Shown here piece after piece: positions 1-6,490 of a stretch of 16,546 nucleotides of DNA (position 1 is the first letter of the stretch; each line of letters begins with the position of its first letter). Both the position numbers and the translations under genes were made by a program. The notes beneath the pieces were generated by a model. The model did no database searches, was not told the DNA's origin, and worked only from the letters and a program-made list of their open reading frames with translations. This DNA is from JBBSDV01 sp038240335 (GTDB taxonomy: Bacteria > Chloroflexota > Dehalococcoidia > DSTF01 > JACRBR01), in NCBI GenBank assembly GCA_038240335.1, contig JBBSDV010000055.1:1-16546 (forward strand), given 5' to 3'.

Positions 1-339
1 ACGGAGCTCGGCCGCTGGTACGCGGCGCAGGGCAATCTCGATGAGGCGCGGCACCAGTGGGTCGTTGGCGGCCAGCTCGAGGAGGCCGAGTCGGTACGGC
101 TGCTCGGCGACTCATATCCCGCGGGCCAGGTGCCCGCCGAAGTGCAATCGCGACTCGCCGAGCTACTCAAGACATCCGGCAGCAGCGTCCAGAACGATCT
201 CATCTCGGTCCTCTATTACCGCATGCGCTACGGCCGCCAATCGCCCTACTTCGCGCTGATACCCGCCGACTGGCAGCGCGCCGTCCCCCGCCCGTACGCC
301 GAGCAGCAAGCAGCCCTCGCCCGCTGGCGCCAGGGCTAG
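1..339 (+). CDS. C-terminal part of an unidentified, possibly TPR-like protein (5' end outside window)
   Basis: The frame is open from the first base and ends at TAG 337-339, giving the last 112 residues of a protein that starts upstream. The visible start, LGRWYAAQGNLDEARHQW, has the small/large residue spacing of a tetratricopeptide-type helix pair (W-Y-x-x-Q-G-x-x-x-E-A), and LEEAESVRLLGD could open another helix. The tail is basic and ends in ARWRQG, with no membrane segment. Codon use matches the neighbouring genes. The fragment is too short to name the protein. A TPR-like scaffold or a membrane protein with a periplasmic helical tail are both possible. moaC begins 73 nt downstream. Confidence 0.6.
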   Translation, partial: TELGRWYAAQGNLDEARHQWVVGGQLEEAESVRLLGDSYPAGQVPAEVQSRLAELLKTSGSSVQNDLISVLYYRMRYGRQSPYFALIPADWQRAVPRPYAEQQAALARWRQG

Positions 340-356
340 CCAGCTCGCGCGAGTCC

Positions 357-396
357 TTTGTCGCCACGAAGAATCGCGCGTGCGAAGGCGACTCGT
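357..396. repeat. Small inverted repeat upstream of moaC
   Basis: GTCGCC (360-365) and GGCGAC (387-392) are exact reverse complements around a 21-nt loop that itself contains ACG/CGT pairs. The structure lies between the stop of the left gene and moaC. There is no T-run after it, so it may be a weak terminator, a REP-like relic or chance in GC-rich DNA. Confidence 0.25.
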
Positions 397-400
397 CCGC

Positions 401-406
401 TACGCT
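401..406 (+). promoter_or_regulatory. Candidate -10 box (leaderless promoter) of moaC
   Basis: TACGCT ends 6 nt before ATG 413, so transcription would start at or next to the start codon. No Shine-Dalgarno sequence is visible before the ATG, which fits a leaderless mRNA. No clear -35 was found. The same spacing recurs at three other genes in this window. Confidence 0.4.
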
Positions 407-412
407 TCCACG

Positions 413-907
413 ATGAACGAGCACGACGCCGAACCCGGGCTCAGCCACATCGACCACGCCGGCCGCGCCCGCATGGTCGACGTGTCGGCGAAGGCCGATA
501 CGGCGCGCGAGGCGACCGCCCGCGGCCGCATCGTCATGCGCCGTGAGACGCTGGCGCTGATCCAACAGAACGGCGTGCCGAAGGGCGACGTGCTGGCCGT
601 CGCGCAGATCGCCGGCATGATGGCCGCGAAGCGCACGCACGAGCTGATTCCGATGTGCCATCCGCTGCTCCTCACCGGCATCGGCGTCGTCCTCACACCC
701 AACGAAGCCCGCAATTGCGTCGAGATCGAGGCCACTATCCGGACCACCGGCAAGACGGGCGTCGAGATGGAAGCGCTGACGGCAGTCAGCGTCGCCGCCC
801 TGACAATTTACGACATGTGCAAAGCCGTCGACCGTGCGATGCGCATCGAGCAGATTCGCGTCACCCGTAAGTCCGGCGGCAAAACCGGCGACATCACGCT
901 CGAGTAG
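413..907 (+). CDS. moaC: Cyclic pyranopterin monophosphate synthase MoaC
   Basis: MoaC converts the MoaA product 3',8-cyclo-7,8-dihydro-GTP to cyclic pyranopterin monophosphate, an early step of molybdenum cofactor synthesis in the cytosol. The 164-residue product matches the family length (about 160). Visible hallmarks are MVDVSAK (21-27), the MCHPL motif with H83, GVEMEALTAVS (116-126), and YDMCKAVD with D134 and K137. These align at a constant offset with the E. coli catalytic residues H77, D128 and K131. ATG 413 is preferred over the upstream in-frame start at 380, because homologues begin near LSHIDHAGRARMVDVS and a -10-like TACGCT lies 6 nt before it. No other moa or mob gene is in the window, so the pathway must be completed elsewhere. 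Confidence 0.95.
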   Translation: MNEHDAEPGLSHIDHAGRARMVDVSAKADTAREATARGRIVMRRETLALIQQNGVPKGDVLAVAQIAGMMAAKRTHELIPMCHPLLLTGIGVVLTPNEARNCVEIEATIRTTGKTGVEMEALTAVSVAALTIYDMCKAVDRAMRIEQIRVTRKSGGKTGDITLE

Positions 908-921
908 GGAGGTCGCCTCCC
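907..921 (+). terminator. Hairpin at the moaC stop codon
   Basis: GGGAGG (907-912), loop TCG, CCTCCC (916-921) form a perfect 6-bp GC-rich stem that begins at the last base of the moaC stop codon. No T-tract follows, so termination strength is uncertain; it may instead protect the 3' end. Confidence 0.35.
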
Positions 922-974
922 GTCGATCGCCCTTCGGCGTCCCCACATCCCATCCCACCTCCCAACCCGTAGGG

Positions 975-1004
975 TTGACCGCTAGATTCGGCCAACCGTA
1001 TGAT
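975..1004 (+). promoter_or_regulatory. Sigma70-type promoter of rny
   Basis: TTGACC (975-980) and TATGAT (999-1004) are separated by 18 nt, each one base from consensus. Transcription would start near 1011 and give a leader of about 70 nt before rny. This is the clearest -35/-10 pair in the window. Confidence 0.6.
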
Positions 1005-1031
1005 GCGGGCGTAGCTCACGCAGGGCGCAAT

Positions 1032-1045
1032 TAGTTCGTGAACTA
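1032..1045. promoter_or_regulatory. Short palindrome in the rny leader
   Basis: TAGTTC (1032-1037), GT, GAACTA (1040-1045) form a perfect 6-bp inverted repeat downstream of the predicted rny transcription start. It could be an operator half-site pair or a small leader hairpin. No regulator can be assigned. Confidence 0.3.
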
Positions 1046-1083
1046 CGTTCAAGGGAGACGAAAACCAGAAAGAGAGGCTACCA

Positions 1084-2616
1084 ATGGCCGCCATCCTGGG
1101 CGCCGTAATCGGCGTCATCGTAGGATTGGCGATCGGGGCTCTTCTAGGCTACGCAGCGAAGCGCAGCTCGACCCAGGATCAGGAGTTGGCCGCAAGTCAG
1201 GCGGCCGAGAAGCTCCTGAGGGACGCACAGGCAAAGGAAAAAGAGACCCTCCTCAACGCAAAAGAGGAGGCGATTCAGATCCGAGCTCAGGCCGAACAAG
1301 AAGGCAAGACGCGGCGGGACGAGGTCCTGCGGCTTGAGCAGCGTGTCGCTAACAGAGAAGAGACCCTCGATCGCAAGCTTGACGCGCTCGAGCGCCGAGA
1401 GAACGCATATGCCGAGAAGGAGCAGACCCTCGAAGCGACGCGCGTCGAAGTCGTCGAACTGCGCACTGCAAAGCTCGCCGAGATCGAGCGCGTTTCGGGC
1501 ATGACGACGGCCGAAGCCAAGGCCCTGCTCCTGCAGGACCTCGAGGCCGAGATCCGCGAGGAGGCGAACCGCATCGTCCGCGTCCTCGAGGCAGAGGCGA
1601 AGGAAGAGGCCGACCGCCGCTCCCGCAGCATCCTCGCGACCACGATGCAGCGCCTGATGAACGACGTCGTCACCGAGACGACGGTGTCGGTCGTGCCGAT
1701 CCCGAGCGACGACATGAAGGGCCGCATCATCGGTCGCGAGGGGCGAAACATCCGCGCCCTCGAATCGGCTACCGGCGTCGATCTAATCATCGACGACACG
1801 CCGGATGCGGTCACTCTCTCTGCCTTCGACCCCGTTCGCCGCGAGATCGCCCGCGTCGCCCTGACGAAGCTCGTCCTCGATGGCCGCATCCACCCCACCC
1901 GCATCGAAGAGGTTGTGGACAAGGCGAAGGGCGAGGTCGAGGCCGGCATCAAGGTCGCCGGCGAGCAAGCCGCCATCGAGGCCGGTTGTCCTGGCCTCCA
2001 CCCCGAGATCCTGAAGACGCTCGGCCGCCTCAAGTACCGCACCTCCTACGGCCAGAACCAGATCAAGCATGCGGTCGAGGCGTCGTTCATCGCCGCGATG
2101 ATGGCCGAGGAACTCGGCGCCGATGTCAATACGTGTCGCCGCGGCGCCCTGCTGCACGACCTCGGCAAGGCGATCGACCACGAAGTCGAGGGCACGCACG
2201 CCATGCTCGGCGGCGAACTCGCGCGGCGCTACAACGTCGCACCAGCCGTCGTTCACTGCATCGAGGCCCACCACGAGGAGATCGAGGTGGAATCGACCGA
2301 GGCCGTCATCGTCATGATCGCCGACGCGATCAGCGGCAGCCGCCCGGGCGCTCGGCGCGAGTCGCTGGAGTTTTACATCAAGCGCCTCGAGGCGCTCGAG
2401 AGCATCGCCAACAGCTTCAAGGGCGTCGAGAAGTCCTTCGCCATCCAGGCCGGCCGCGAGATCCGCATCATCGTCAAGCCAGACGAAATCGACGACCTCG
2501 ATTCGATGCGCCTCGCCCGCGACGTCAGCAAGAAGATCGAAGAATCCATGGAGTACCCCGGCCAGATCAAGGTCACCGTAGTCCGCGAAACCCGCGCCAG
2601 CGAATACGCCCGGTAG
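1084..2616 (+). CDS. rny: Ribonuclease Y
   Basis: RNase Y is a membrane-anchored endoribonuclease that starts mRNA decay and processing. The 510 residues show the full family layout: an N-terminal transmembrane helix (about 2-24, AAILGAVIGVIVGLAIGALL), a long charged coiled coil (about 30-190), a KH RNA-binding domain containing IIGREGRNIRALE (about 214-226), and a phosphohydrolase HD domain with H329 and the metal-binding pair H358-D359 in LLHDLGKAIDHE. The length is close to B. subtilis RNase Y (520). ATG 1084 is supported by AGAGAGG (1071-1077) 6 nt upstream and by the membrane anchor beginning at once. It has its own promoter and an intrinsic terminator at 2722-2752, so it is probably monocistronic. 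In many bacteria ymdB is next to rny; here ymdB is about 3.1 kb away. Confidence 0.97.
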   Translation: MAAILGAVIGVIVGLAIGALLGYAAKRSSTQDQELAASQAAEKLLRDAQAKEKETLLNAKEEAIQIRAQAEQEGKTRRDEVLRLEQRVANREETLDRKLDALERRENAYAEKEQTLEATRVEVVELRTAKLAEIERVSGMTTAEAKALLLQDLEAEIREEANRIVRVLEAEAKEEADRRSRSILATTMQRLMNDVVTETTVSVVPIPSDDMKGRIIGREGRNIRALESATGVDLIIDDTPDAVTLSAFDPVRREIARVALTKLVLDGRIHPTRIEEVVDKAKGEVEAGIKVAGEQAAIEAGCPGLHPEILKTLGRLKYRTSYGQNQIKHAVEASFIAAMMAEELGADVNTCRRGALLHDLGKAIDHEVEGTHAMLGGELARRYNVAPAVVHCIEAHHEEIEVESTEAVIVMIADAISGSRPGARRESLEFYIKRLEALESIANSFKGVEKSFAIQAGREIRIIVKPDEIDDLDSMRLARDVSKKIEESMEYPGQIKVTVVRETRASEYAR

Positions 2617-2721
2617 CGGGCGCGGGAAGCCGGAAGCGAAAGCGGACGGTCGGACGTTAGAACCGCAACCAAACGGCTCGCCGGATTGAATTCGGTGTCA
2701 GAGGACAGGGACATGTGAACA

Positions 2722-2752
2722 ACGCGCGCCGAAGTGGCGCGCGTTTGTTCTT
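2722..2752 (+). terminator. Intrinsic terminator downstream of rny
   Basis: ACGCGCGCC (2722-2730), loop GAAGT, GGCGCGCGT (2736-2744) form a perfect 9-bp stem followed by a T-rich tail TTTGTTCTT (2744-2752). Placement about 105 nt after the rny stop fits a Rho-independent terminator on the plus strand. Confidence 0.75.
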
Positions 2753-2856
2753 GGATCCGTGATCTGGGTGCATCGAGTATTTAAGCGCGCCGCGAGCTTC
2801 GACGCGCGTTCTCTCTGTCGACTGCGTAACGACCGAGACACTGACGTCACCCGCAG

Positions 2857-3066
2857 CTATCCCGCTTCGCAGGCCGGCGCAGCCCAGCACTCGAGCGCCT
2901 CGCCGATCCGCCGCAGCCGGGCACCTGCGATGCGGGCGACCGCAGCGGTGATACGATGCGCCTCATCACGCATGAGGTCCTCGTGCTCCGGCATCGCCGC
3001 CGAACACGACTGGCACCCGTACTCAAATTCCTGCAGCTTCTCGCTGACATACAGCCGGTCGCGCAT
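2857..3066 (-). CDS. Small Cys-containing protein of unknown function, downstream of ogt
   Basis: This frame encodes 69 residues starting MRDRLYVSEKLQEFEYG, with a CxxC pair (CQSC) near residues 18-21 and a helical, Arg/Ala-rich second half ending in CWAAPACEAG. It is probably real: AGGGAGG (3072-3078) is a strong Shine-Dalgarno site 5 nt before ATG 3066. A GTG directly before the ATG is an alternative start. It follows ogt on the same strand after about 42 nt, so the two are likely co-transcribed. The CxxC and later Cys residues could bind a metal or form disulfides, but this is inference. I do not recognise the family; there is no signal peptide or membrane segment. Confidence 0.6.
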   Translation of the reverse strand: MRDRLYVSEKLQEFEYGCQSCSAAMPEHEDLMRDEAHRITAAVARIAGARLRRIGEALECWAAPACEAG

Positions 3067-3108
3067 CACACCCTCCCTTGCGACTCGTCGCCGTGCAACG
3101 GCGCGCGT

Positions 3109-3633
3109 CTATACGCGGCGTGTGCGCGCGACGAACTTCTGCTCGTGATCGAGCAGCCAGCGCTTGCGGTCCATGCCGCCGCCGTACCCGGTGAGGCTAC
3201 CGTTCGCGCCGATCACCCTGTGGCACGGCACGATCACGCCGATAGGATTGGCCCCGTTCGCCAGGCCGACCGCGCGCGATGCTTTCGGCGCACCAATCGC
3301 TGCCGCCAACGCGCCGTAGCTCGTCGTCGCGCCTACCGGAATGCGCCGCAGCGCTGCCCACACCTCGCGCTGAAACGTCGTGCCGGCCGTCTCGCACGCG
3401 ACATCGTCGAGCGCCGCGCATTCGCCGTCGAAGTACGCCTCGATTTTGCGCCGCAGCTCCGGCGGCGCGGCGCCGGATTCGGTAACGGCGGTCGCGCCGT
3501 AGTGCGTGCGCAGCAGCCGCTGCTGCCGCGCCTCGTGGTCATCCCAGTCGAACCCCCGCAGCCGCCCATCGTCATCGACGACGATCGTCGCCGTGCCGAT
3601 CGGCGTCGGCAGATGATCGATCGTCAATCGCAT
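3109..3633 (-). CDS. ogt: Methylated-DNA--protein-cysteine S-methyltransferase
   Basis: This suicide repair protein moves alkyl groups from O6-alkylguanine or O4-alkylthymine in DNA to its own cysteine. From ATG 3633 it has 174 residues, the usual Ogt size. An N-terminal domain begins MRLTIDHLPTPIG. The C-terminal domain has GTTFQREVWAALRRIPVG, SYGALA, Arg120 in KASRAVG, the Asn-hinge stretch NGANP, and the active-site PCHRVIGANGSLTGYGGG with C137. The frame stays open to 3768; ATG 3693 (194 aa, with GAGG 8 nt upstream) is a real alternative, but the extra residues look unconserved and homologues usually start at the shorter site. It diverges from the Ada-AlkA fusion gene across a palindromic control region, which points to joint alkylation-response control. 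The small gene at 2857-3066 follows it. Confidence 0.93.
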   Translation of the reverse strand: MRLTIDHLPTPIGTATIVVDDDGRLRGFDWDDHEARQQRLLRTHYGATAVTESGAAPPELRRKIEAYFDGECAALDDVACETAGTTFQREVWAALRRIPVGATTSYGALAAAIGAPKASRAVGLANGANPIGVIVPCHRVIGANGSLTGYGGGMDRKRWLLDHEQKFVARTRRV

Positions 3634-3715
3634 TTCCAACCTGCCATCACCTTTTGTCCTTTGGCGCGTCATCACTGTGCTCTCCATGGTCATCTTCGGT
3701 ACCTCGTGACTCAAG

Positions 3716-3721
3716 AATGTC
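3716..3721 (-). promoter_or_regulatory. Candidate -10 box for the ogt transcript
   Basis: On the minus strand GACATT lies upstream of both possible ogt starts. A 17-nt spacer would put its -35 position at 3739-3744, touching the left arm of the palindrome at 3743-3781. The hexamer resembles the GACAAT before the divergent gene. The match to consensus is weak. Confidence 0.3.
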
Positions 3722-3742
3722 ACATCGTCGGCCACACCAGCG

Positions 3743-3781
3743 GACATATCCGGACACGTCGCGAGCATGTCCGGATATGTC
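3743..3781. promoter_or_regulatory. Perfect 14-bp inverted repeat between ogt and the ada-alkA fusion (probable operator)
   Basis: GACATATCCGGACA (3743-3756) and TGTCCGGATATGTC (3768-3781) are exact reverse complements around an 11-nt centre. The element lies between the two divergent repair genes and fits between the inferred -35 positions of both promoters. That is where an activator could serve both. The AraC-type domain of the downstream Ada-AlkA protein is the obvious candidate ligand, by inference only. It is unlikely to be a terminator: it precedes both genes and has no T-tract. Confidence 0.6.
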
Positions 3782-3804
3782 TGGTATCGCTCGCGCGGAA
3801 TGGC

Positions 3805-3810
3805 GACAAT
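3805..3810 (+). promoter_or_regulatory. Candidate -10 box of the ada-alkA fusion gene
   Basis: GACAAT ends 6 nt before ATG 3817. A 17-nt spacer would place the -35 position at 3782-3787, directly beside the palindrome. No Shine-Dalgarno sequence precedes the ATG, so the mRNA may be leaderless. The match is weaker than at moaC or ymdB. Confidence 0.3.
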
Positions 3811-3816
3811 GACTGC

Positions 3817-5223
3817 ATGAACGACTCATTGACAGCCGTCCGCACCACCGGCATCTACTGTCGCAACACCTGTACGGGACGGCCGCTCGCGCGCAACACG
3901 ACGATGTTCCCGTCGGCGGTGGCCGCCGAGGCCGCCGGCTTCCGGCCCTGCCTGCGCTGCCGTCCCGACCGCCTGCCGCCGTTCGTCGACGACGACTGCA
4001 CCGGCGTCGTCGGCGCCGCTCTCACGCTGATCGCCGAGGGCGCGCTCGACCATGCATCGGAGGACGCGATCGCCGGACGGCTTGGCGTGACTGCGCGCCA
4101 TCTGCGGCGCTTGTTCCACGAGCGCGTCGGCGCGACGCCGGCGCTCGTCGCCAGCTCGCGACGCGCCCATTTCGCTCGCCGCTTGCTCGATGAAACGGAT
4201 CTTCGCGTCTCCGATATCGCCTACGCGGCCGGATTCTCGACGGTCCGCCAGATGAACCGCGTCGTCGCGTCCGTGTTCGCGTTTACGCCGACGGAGCTGC
4301 GCGAGAAGCGCCGCGACGCCGACCGCCCTCTTGCAGATGGCGGCCTGCCGTTGCGCATCGCCTACGCCGGCGCGCTCTGCTTCGGCGACCTGCTTGCCCA
4401 TCGCGCGCCGCGCGCGATACCCGGCGTCGAGTGCGTCGAGCCCGGCGTCTATCGGCGCACAATCTCGACGTGCGGAGATCCGGGCGTCATTGAAGTGAGC
4501 GACACCGGCGACGGCAAGCACCTGCTCGTCACGGCGCACCTGCCCACACTGCAGGCGCTGATCGACGACGTCGCCCGCTGCCGCCGCATCTTCGGTCTCG
4601 ACCGCGCGCCCGCCGAGAACACGCCGCTCGCGACGGATCCGCTGCTCGGCCCGATCGTTGCGCGCCGTCCCGGCCTGCGCGTTCCCGGCGCATGGGATCC
4701 GTTTGAGACCTCGGTTCGCGTCCTGCTCGGCCAGCAGGTTTCTGTCGCCGGGGCTACGACACTAGCCGGCCGGCTCGTCGACTCTCTCGGAACATCGGTG
4801 CCCGGCCTGACGGCGATGGGCCTGACGCACCTTTTCCCGCCCGCGGCACGGATCGCCGAAGCCAGCCTCGATCGTCTCCGCCGCATCGGCCTGCCGGCCG
4901 CCCGCGCCCAGGCGATCCGCGCTTTCGCCCGCGCATACGCCGGCGACACGCTGCATCTCGATGCCTGCATTCCCCTCGATGATCTCATCGAGTCCCTGAT
5001 CGCGCTTCCCGGCATTGGTCCCTGGACGGCGCAGATGATCGCGATGCAAGCCGCTGGCCATCCCGATGCTTTCCCCGCCGGCGATCTCGGCCTCCGTCGC
5101 GCCGCCGCTCGCCTCACCGCCGCTCACCGCCCGCTCGATGACCGGGCCACCGAAGCGCTCGCCGAGGCCTGGCGCCCCCACCGCTCCCTCGCCGCCATGC
5201 ACCTCTGGATGTCCGCGCGCTAG
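3817..5223 (+). CDS. alkA: Ada-type regulator fused to AlkA-like DNA-3-methyladenine glycosylase II
   Basis: This fusion protein (468 aa) combines alkylation sensing with base excision repair. Residues 1-51 form an Ada metal-binding domain with all four expected cysteines: C15 and C19 in TGIYCRNTC, C45 and C48 in FRPCLRC. One of the first pair would be the methyl-accepting Cys, as in E. coli Ada. Residues about 68-166 are an AraC-type double helix-turn-helix. Residues about 175-290 are the AlkA N-terminal domain, and about 290-468 the HhH-GPD glycosylase with the hairpin LPGIGPWTA (397-405) and catalytic D423 in PAGDLGL. The frame is open far upstream, but ATG 3817 is the best start because the region before it is the palindromic control DNA. 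The Ada domain is then about 20 residues shorter than usual. It probably activates itself and ogt. Confidence 0.92.
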   Translation: MNDSLTAVRTTGIYCRNTCTGRPLARNTTMFPSAVAAEAAGFRPCLRCRPDRLPPFVDDDCTGVVGAALTLIAEGALDHASEDAIAGRLGVTARHLRRLFHERVGATPALVASSRRAHFARRLLDETDLRVSDIAYAAGFSTVRQMNRVVASVFAFTPTELREKRRDADRPLADGGLPLRIAYAGALCFGDLLAHRAPRAIPGVECVEPGVYRRTISTCGDPGVIEVSDTGDGKHLLVTAHLPTLQALIDDVARCRRIFGLDRAPAENTPLATDPLLGPIVARRPGLRVPGAWDPFETSVRVLLGQQVSVAGATTLAGRLVDSLGTSVPGLTAMGLTHLFPPAARIAEASLDRLRRIGLPAARAQAIRAFARAYAGDTLHLDACIPLDDLIESLIALPGIGPWTAQMIAMQAAGHPDAFPAGDLGLRRAAARLTAAHRPLDDRATEALAEAWRPHRSLAAMHLWMSAR

Positions 5224-5246
5224 CACCTTCGCCCCGCCCCCAATGC

Positions 5247-5319
5247 AGCATCCCCCTTCGCGCAGTTCGCGTCCTCGCGGTGAATTCAAAGCACTTTCGA
5301 CGTCGCGCATTTTGCCGCG
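5247..5319. repeat. Imperfect direct repeat, copy 1
   Basis: The copy begins AGCATCCCCCTTCG and includes GCGTCCTCGCGGTGA and CGCATTTTGCCG. It aligns with 5460-5534 along its whole length, with about one mismatch in five bases. The core resembles widespread intergenic cttcgcgt-cgcggtga repeats. Confidence 0.6.
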
Positions 5320-5370
5320 TCCGCCCGGTGAATCCACAGCGTCGAGCGACGAAGAGTGCCTCCCTTGCCT

Positions 5371-5395
5371 GTCACCCTGAGCCTGTCGAAGGGTC
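5371..5395. repeat. Dispersed CACCCTGAG...CGAAGGGTC repeat, copy 1
   Basis: The element opens with GTCACCCTGAGC and closes with CGAAGGGTC. ACCCT and AGGGT are the inverted outer arms, so it can form a small hairpin. It is related to the copies at 7393-7417 and 7532-7556. This sequence type is known as a dispersed repeat in many environmental genomes. Confidence 0.7.
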
Positions 5396-5459
5396 TTGTT
5401 TGGGCGCCACGCACGACGCTCGATGCAGCCATCAATCGCCTGAGAAGGCGCGCTCGATC

Positions 5460-5534
5460 AGCATCCCCCTTCGGGCACTTCGCGTCTGCGCGGTGAGTTC
5501 GGAGGCACGTTCGACAGTCGTGCATTCTGCCGTG
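5460..5534. repeat. Imperfect direct repeat, copy 2
   Basis: This is the second copy of the unit at 5247-5319. It begins AGCATCCCCCTTCGG and includes GCGTCTGCGCGGTGAG and TGCATTCTGCCG. The copies start 213 bp apart, with the CACCCTGAG repeat between them. Confidence 0.6.
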
Positions 5535-5694
5535 CCGCGCGAAGTCCCAGATCAGCCGTTCGTGTGCGACAATCGCCTTGAATCGTCCAGCTTGGCGCTC
5601 GACACGCATTGGCCGTGCGAAAACACGAAAAGTGCCAAACGATTACATAACGGACCGCGAACTAACTTCGGCACGCCTTGCCGTCGTCGTGCCG

Positions 5695-5700
5695 TAGACT
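5695..5700 (+). promoter_or_regulatory. Candidate -10 box (leaderless promoter) of the ymdB-PHP operon
   Basis: TAGACT ends 7 nt before GTG 5708, so the transcript would begin at the start codon. No Shine-Dalgarno site precedes the GTG. No -35 could be assigned. Confidence 0.45.
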
Positions 5701-5707
5701 GACCCTC

Positions 5708-6490
5708 GTGCGAATCTTGTGCATCGGCGACATTGTCGGGAAGCCCGGACGGCGCTGTGTCGCCGCCCTCGTACCGGCGCTGCGACGGGAGCTCGCGCTC
5801 GATGCCGTCATCGCCAACGGCGAGAACGCCGCCGCTGGCCGCGGGCTCACGGTCAGCACATCGAAGGACCTCTTCGCCGCCGAGATCGACGTCATCACGT
5901 CCGGCAACCACATCTGGGATCAGAAGGACATCATCCCCCTGCTCGATAGCGAAGCGCCAATCCTGCGGCCGGCGAACTACCCCGATGGCGCGCCCGGCCG
6001 CGGCCTGTGCCGCTTCGGGCCGCTCACAGTGATCAACCTCATGGGCCGCACCTTCATGTACGAGATCGATGATCCGTTTCGCGTCGCCGACCGCCTGCTC
6101 GCGTCCGTCGAGCCCGGGTCGCTCGTGCTCGTCGACATGCACGCCGAAGCGACGAGCGAAAAGATCGCCATGGGCTGGTACCTCAACGGCCGCGTTTCGG
6201 CGGTCGTCGGCACCCACACGCACGTGCCGACCGCCGACCAGCGCCTCCTGCCCGGCGGCACTGCCTTCGTCTCCGATCTCGGCATGTGTGGCCCGCGCGA
6301 TTCGATCATCGGCGTCGAGATCGAGCCGGTGATCCGCAAGTTTCTCACCGGCATGCCGGCGCGCTTCACCGTCGCCGAGAAAACCAGCGTCGTCCAGTTC
6401 AACTCCGTCCTCATCGACATCGATGACGGGACGGGCCACGCGCGCTCGATCGAGCGCGTCGATCGCGAATGGAGCACCGATGCGCAGTAA
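5708..6490 (+). CDS. ymdB: YmdB/TIGR00282-family metallophosphoesterase
   Basis: The family hydrolyses 2',3'- and 3',5'-cyclic nucleotides with a dinuclear metal centre; in B. subtilis YmdB affects RNase Y-linked mRNA levels and biofilm choice. The 260-residue product has family-typical length and the metal ligands in order: D8 in LCIGDIVGKPGR, E39-N40 in NGENAAAG, N67-H68 in SGNHIWD, then DMHAEATSEK and GTHTHVPTAD. GTG 5708 starts the protein right at the conserved MRILCIGDIVG. An upstream in-frame start at 5678 would add ten unconserved residues and overlap the -10-like TAGACT. The stop lies 11 nt inside the next gene, so translation is probably coupled. Confidence 0.93.
   Translation: MRILCIGDIVGKPGRRCVAALVPALRRELALDAVIANGENAAAGRGLTVSTSKDLFAAEIDVITSGNHIWDQKDIIPLLDSEAPILRPANYPDGAPGRGLCRFGPLTVINLMGRTFMYEIDDPFRVADRLLASVEPGSLVLVDMHAEATSEKIAMGWYLNGRVSAVVGTHTHVPTADQRLLPGGTAFVSDLGMCGPRDSIIGVEIEPVIRKFLTGMPARFTVAEKTSVVQFNSVLIDIDDGTGHARSIERVDREWSTDAQ

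Larger units (their letters stand above)
5224..5707. other. Repeat-rich non-coding spacer before ymdB
   Basis: This 484-base gap holds no credible gene. It contains two copies of a 74-bp direct repeat, one copy of a dispersed CACCCTGAG-type repeat, and a CGAAAACACGAAAAG stretch (about 5618-5632) of a kind common in mobile intergenic repeats of environmental bacteria. The candidate ymdB promoter is at its right end. Reading frames here translate the repeats, as phrases such as PEPVEG and RPFDRLRVTG show. Confidence 0.6.

Noticed and set aside
1010..1060. tRNA-like start (GGGCGTAGCTCA) in the rny leader
   Set aside because: The bases after it do not form D, anticodon and T arms or an acceptor stem, so it is not a tRNA.
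2694..2720. GGTGTCAGAGGACAGGGACATG near the rny terminator, resembling ends of REP-associated elements
   Set aside because: Only one copy is visible, the possible partner near 2841-2851 is imperfect, and no transposase is present. Too weak to call.
3634..3768. Longer ogt starts at 3693 and 3768
   Set aside because: The 3768 start lies inside the palindrome and adds unconserved residues. The 3693 start cannot be excluded, but ATG 3633 gives the normal family length and begins at the conserved sequence.
2956..3816. Upstream extension of the Ada-AlkA frame
   Set aside because: The frame is open by chance opposite ogt; its translation is Arg/Ala-rich without the Ada N-terminal motif, and it runs through the palindromic control region.
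5280..5702. Plus-strand reading frame of 140 residues (and a minus-strand frame at 5286-5609)
   Set aside because: The translations contain PEPVEG and RPFDRLRVTG, the known false products of the CACCCTGAG repeat. No family motif and no start site support a gene.
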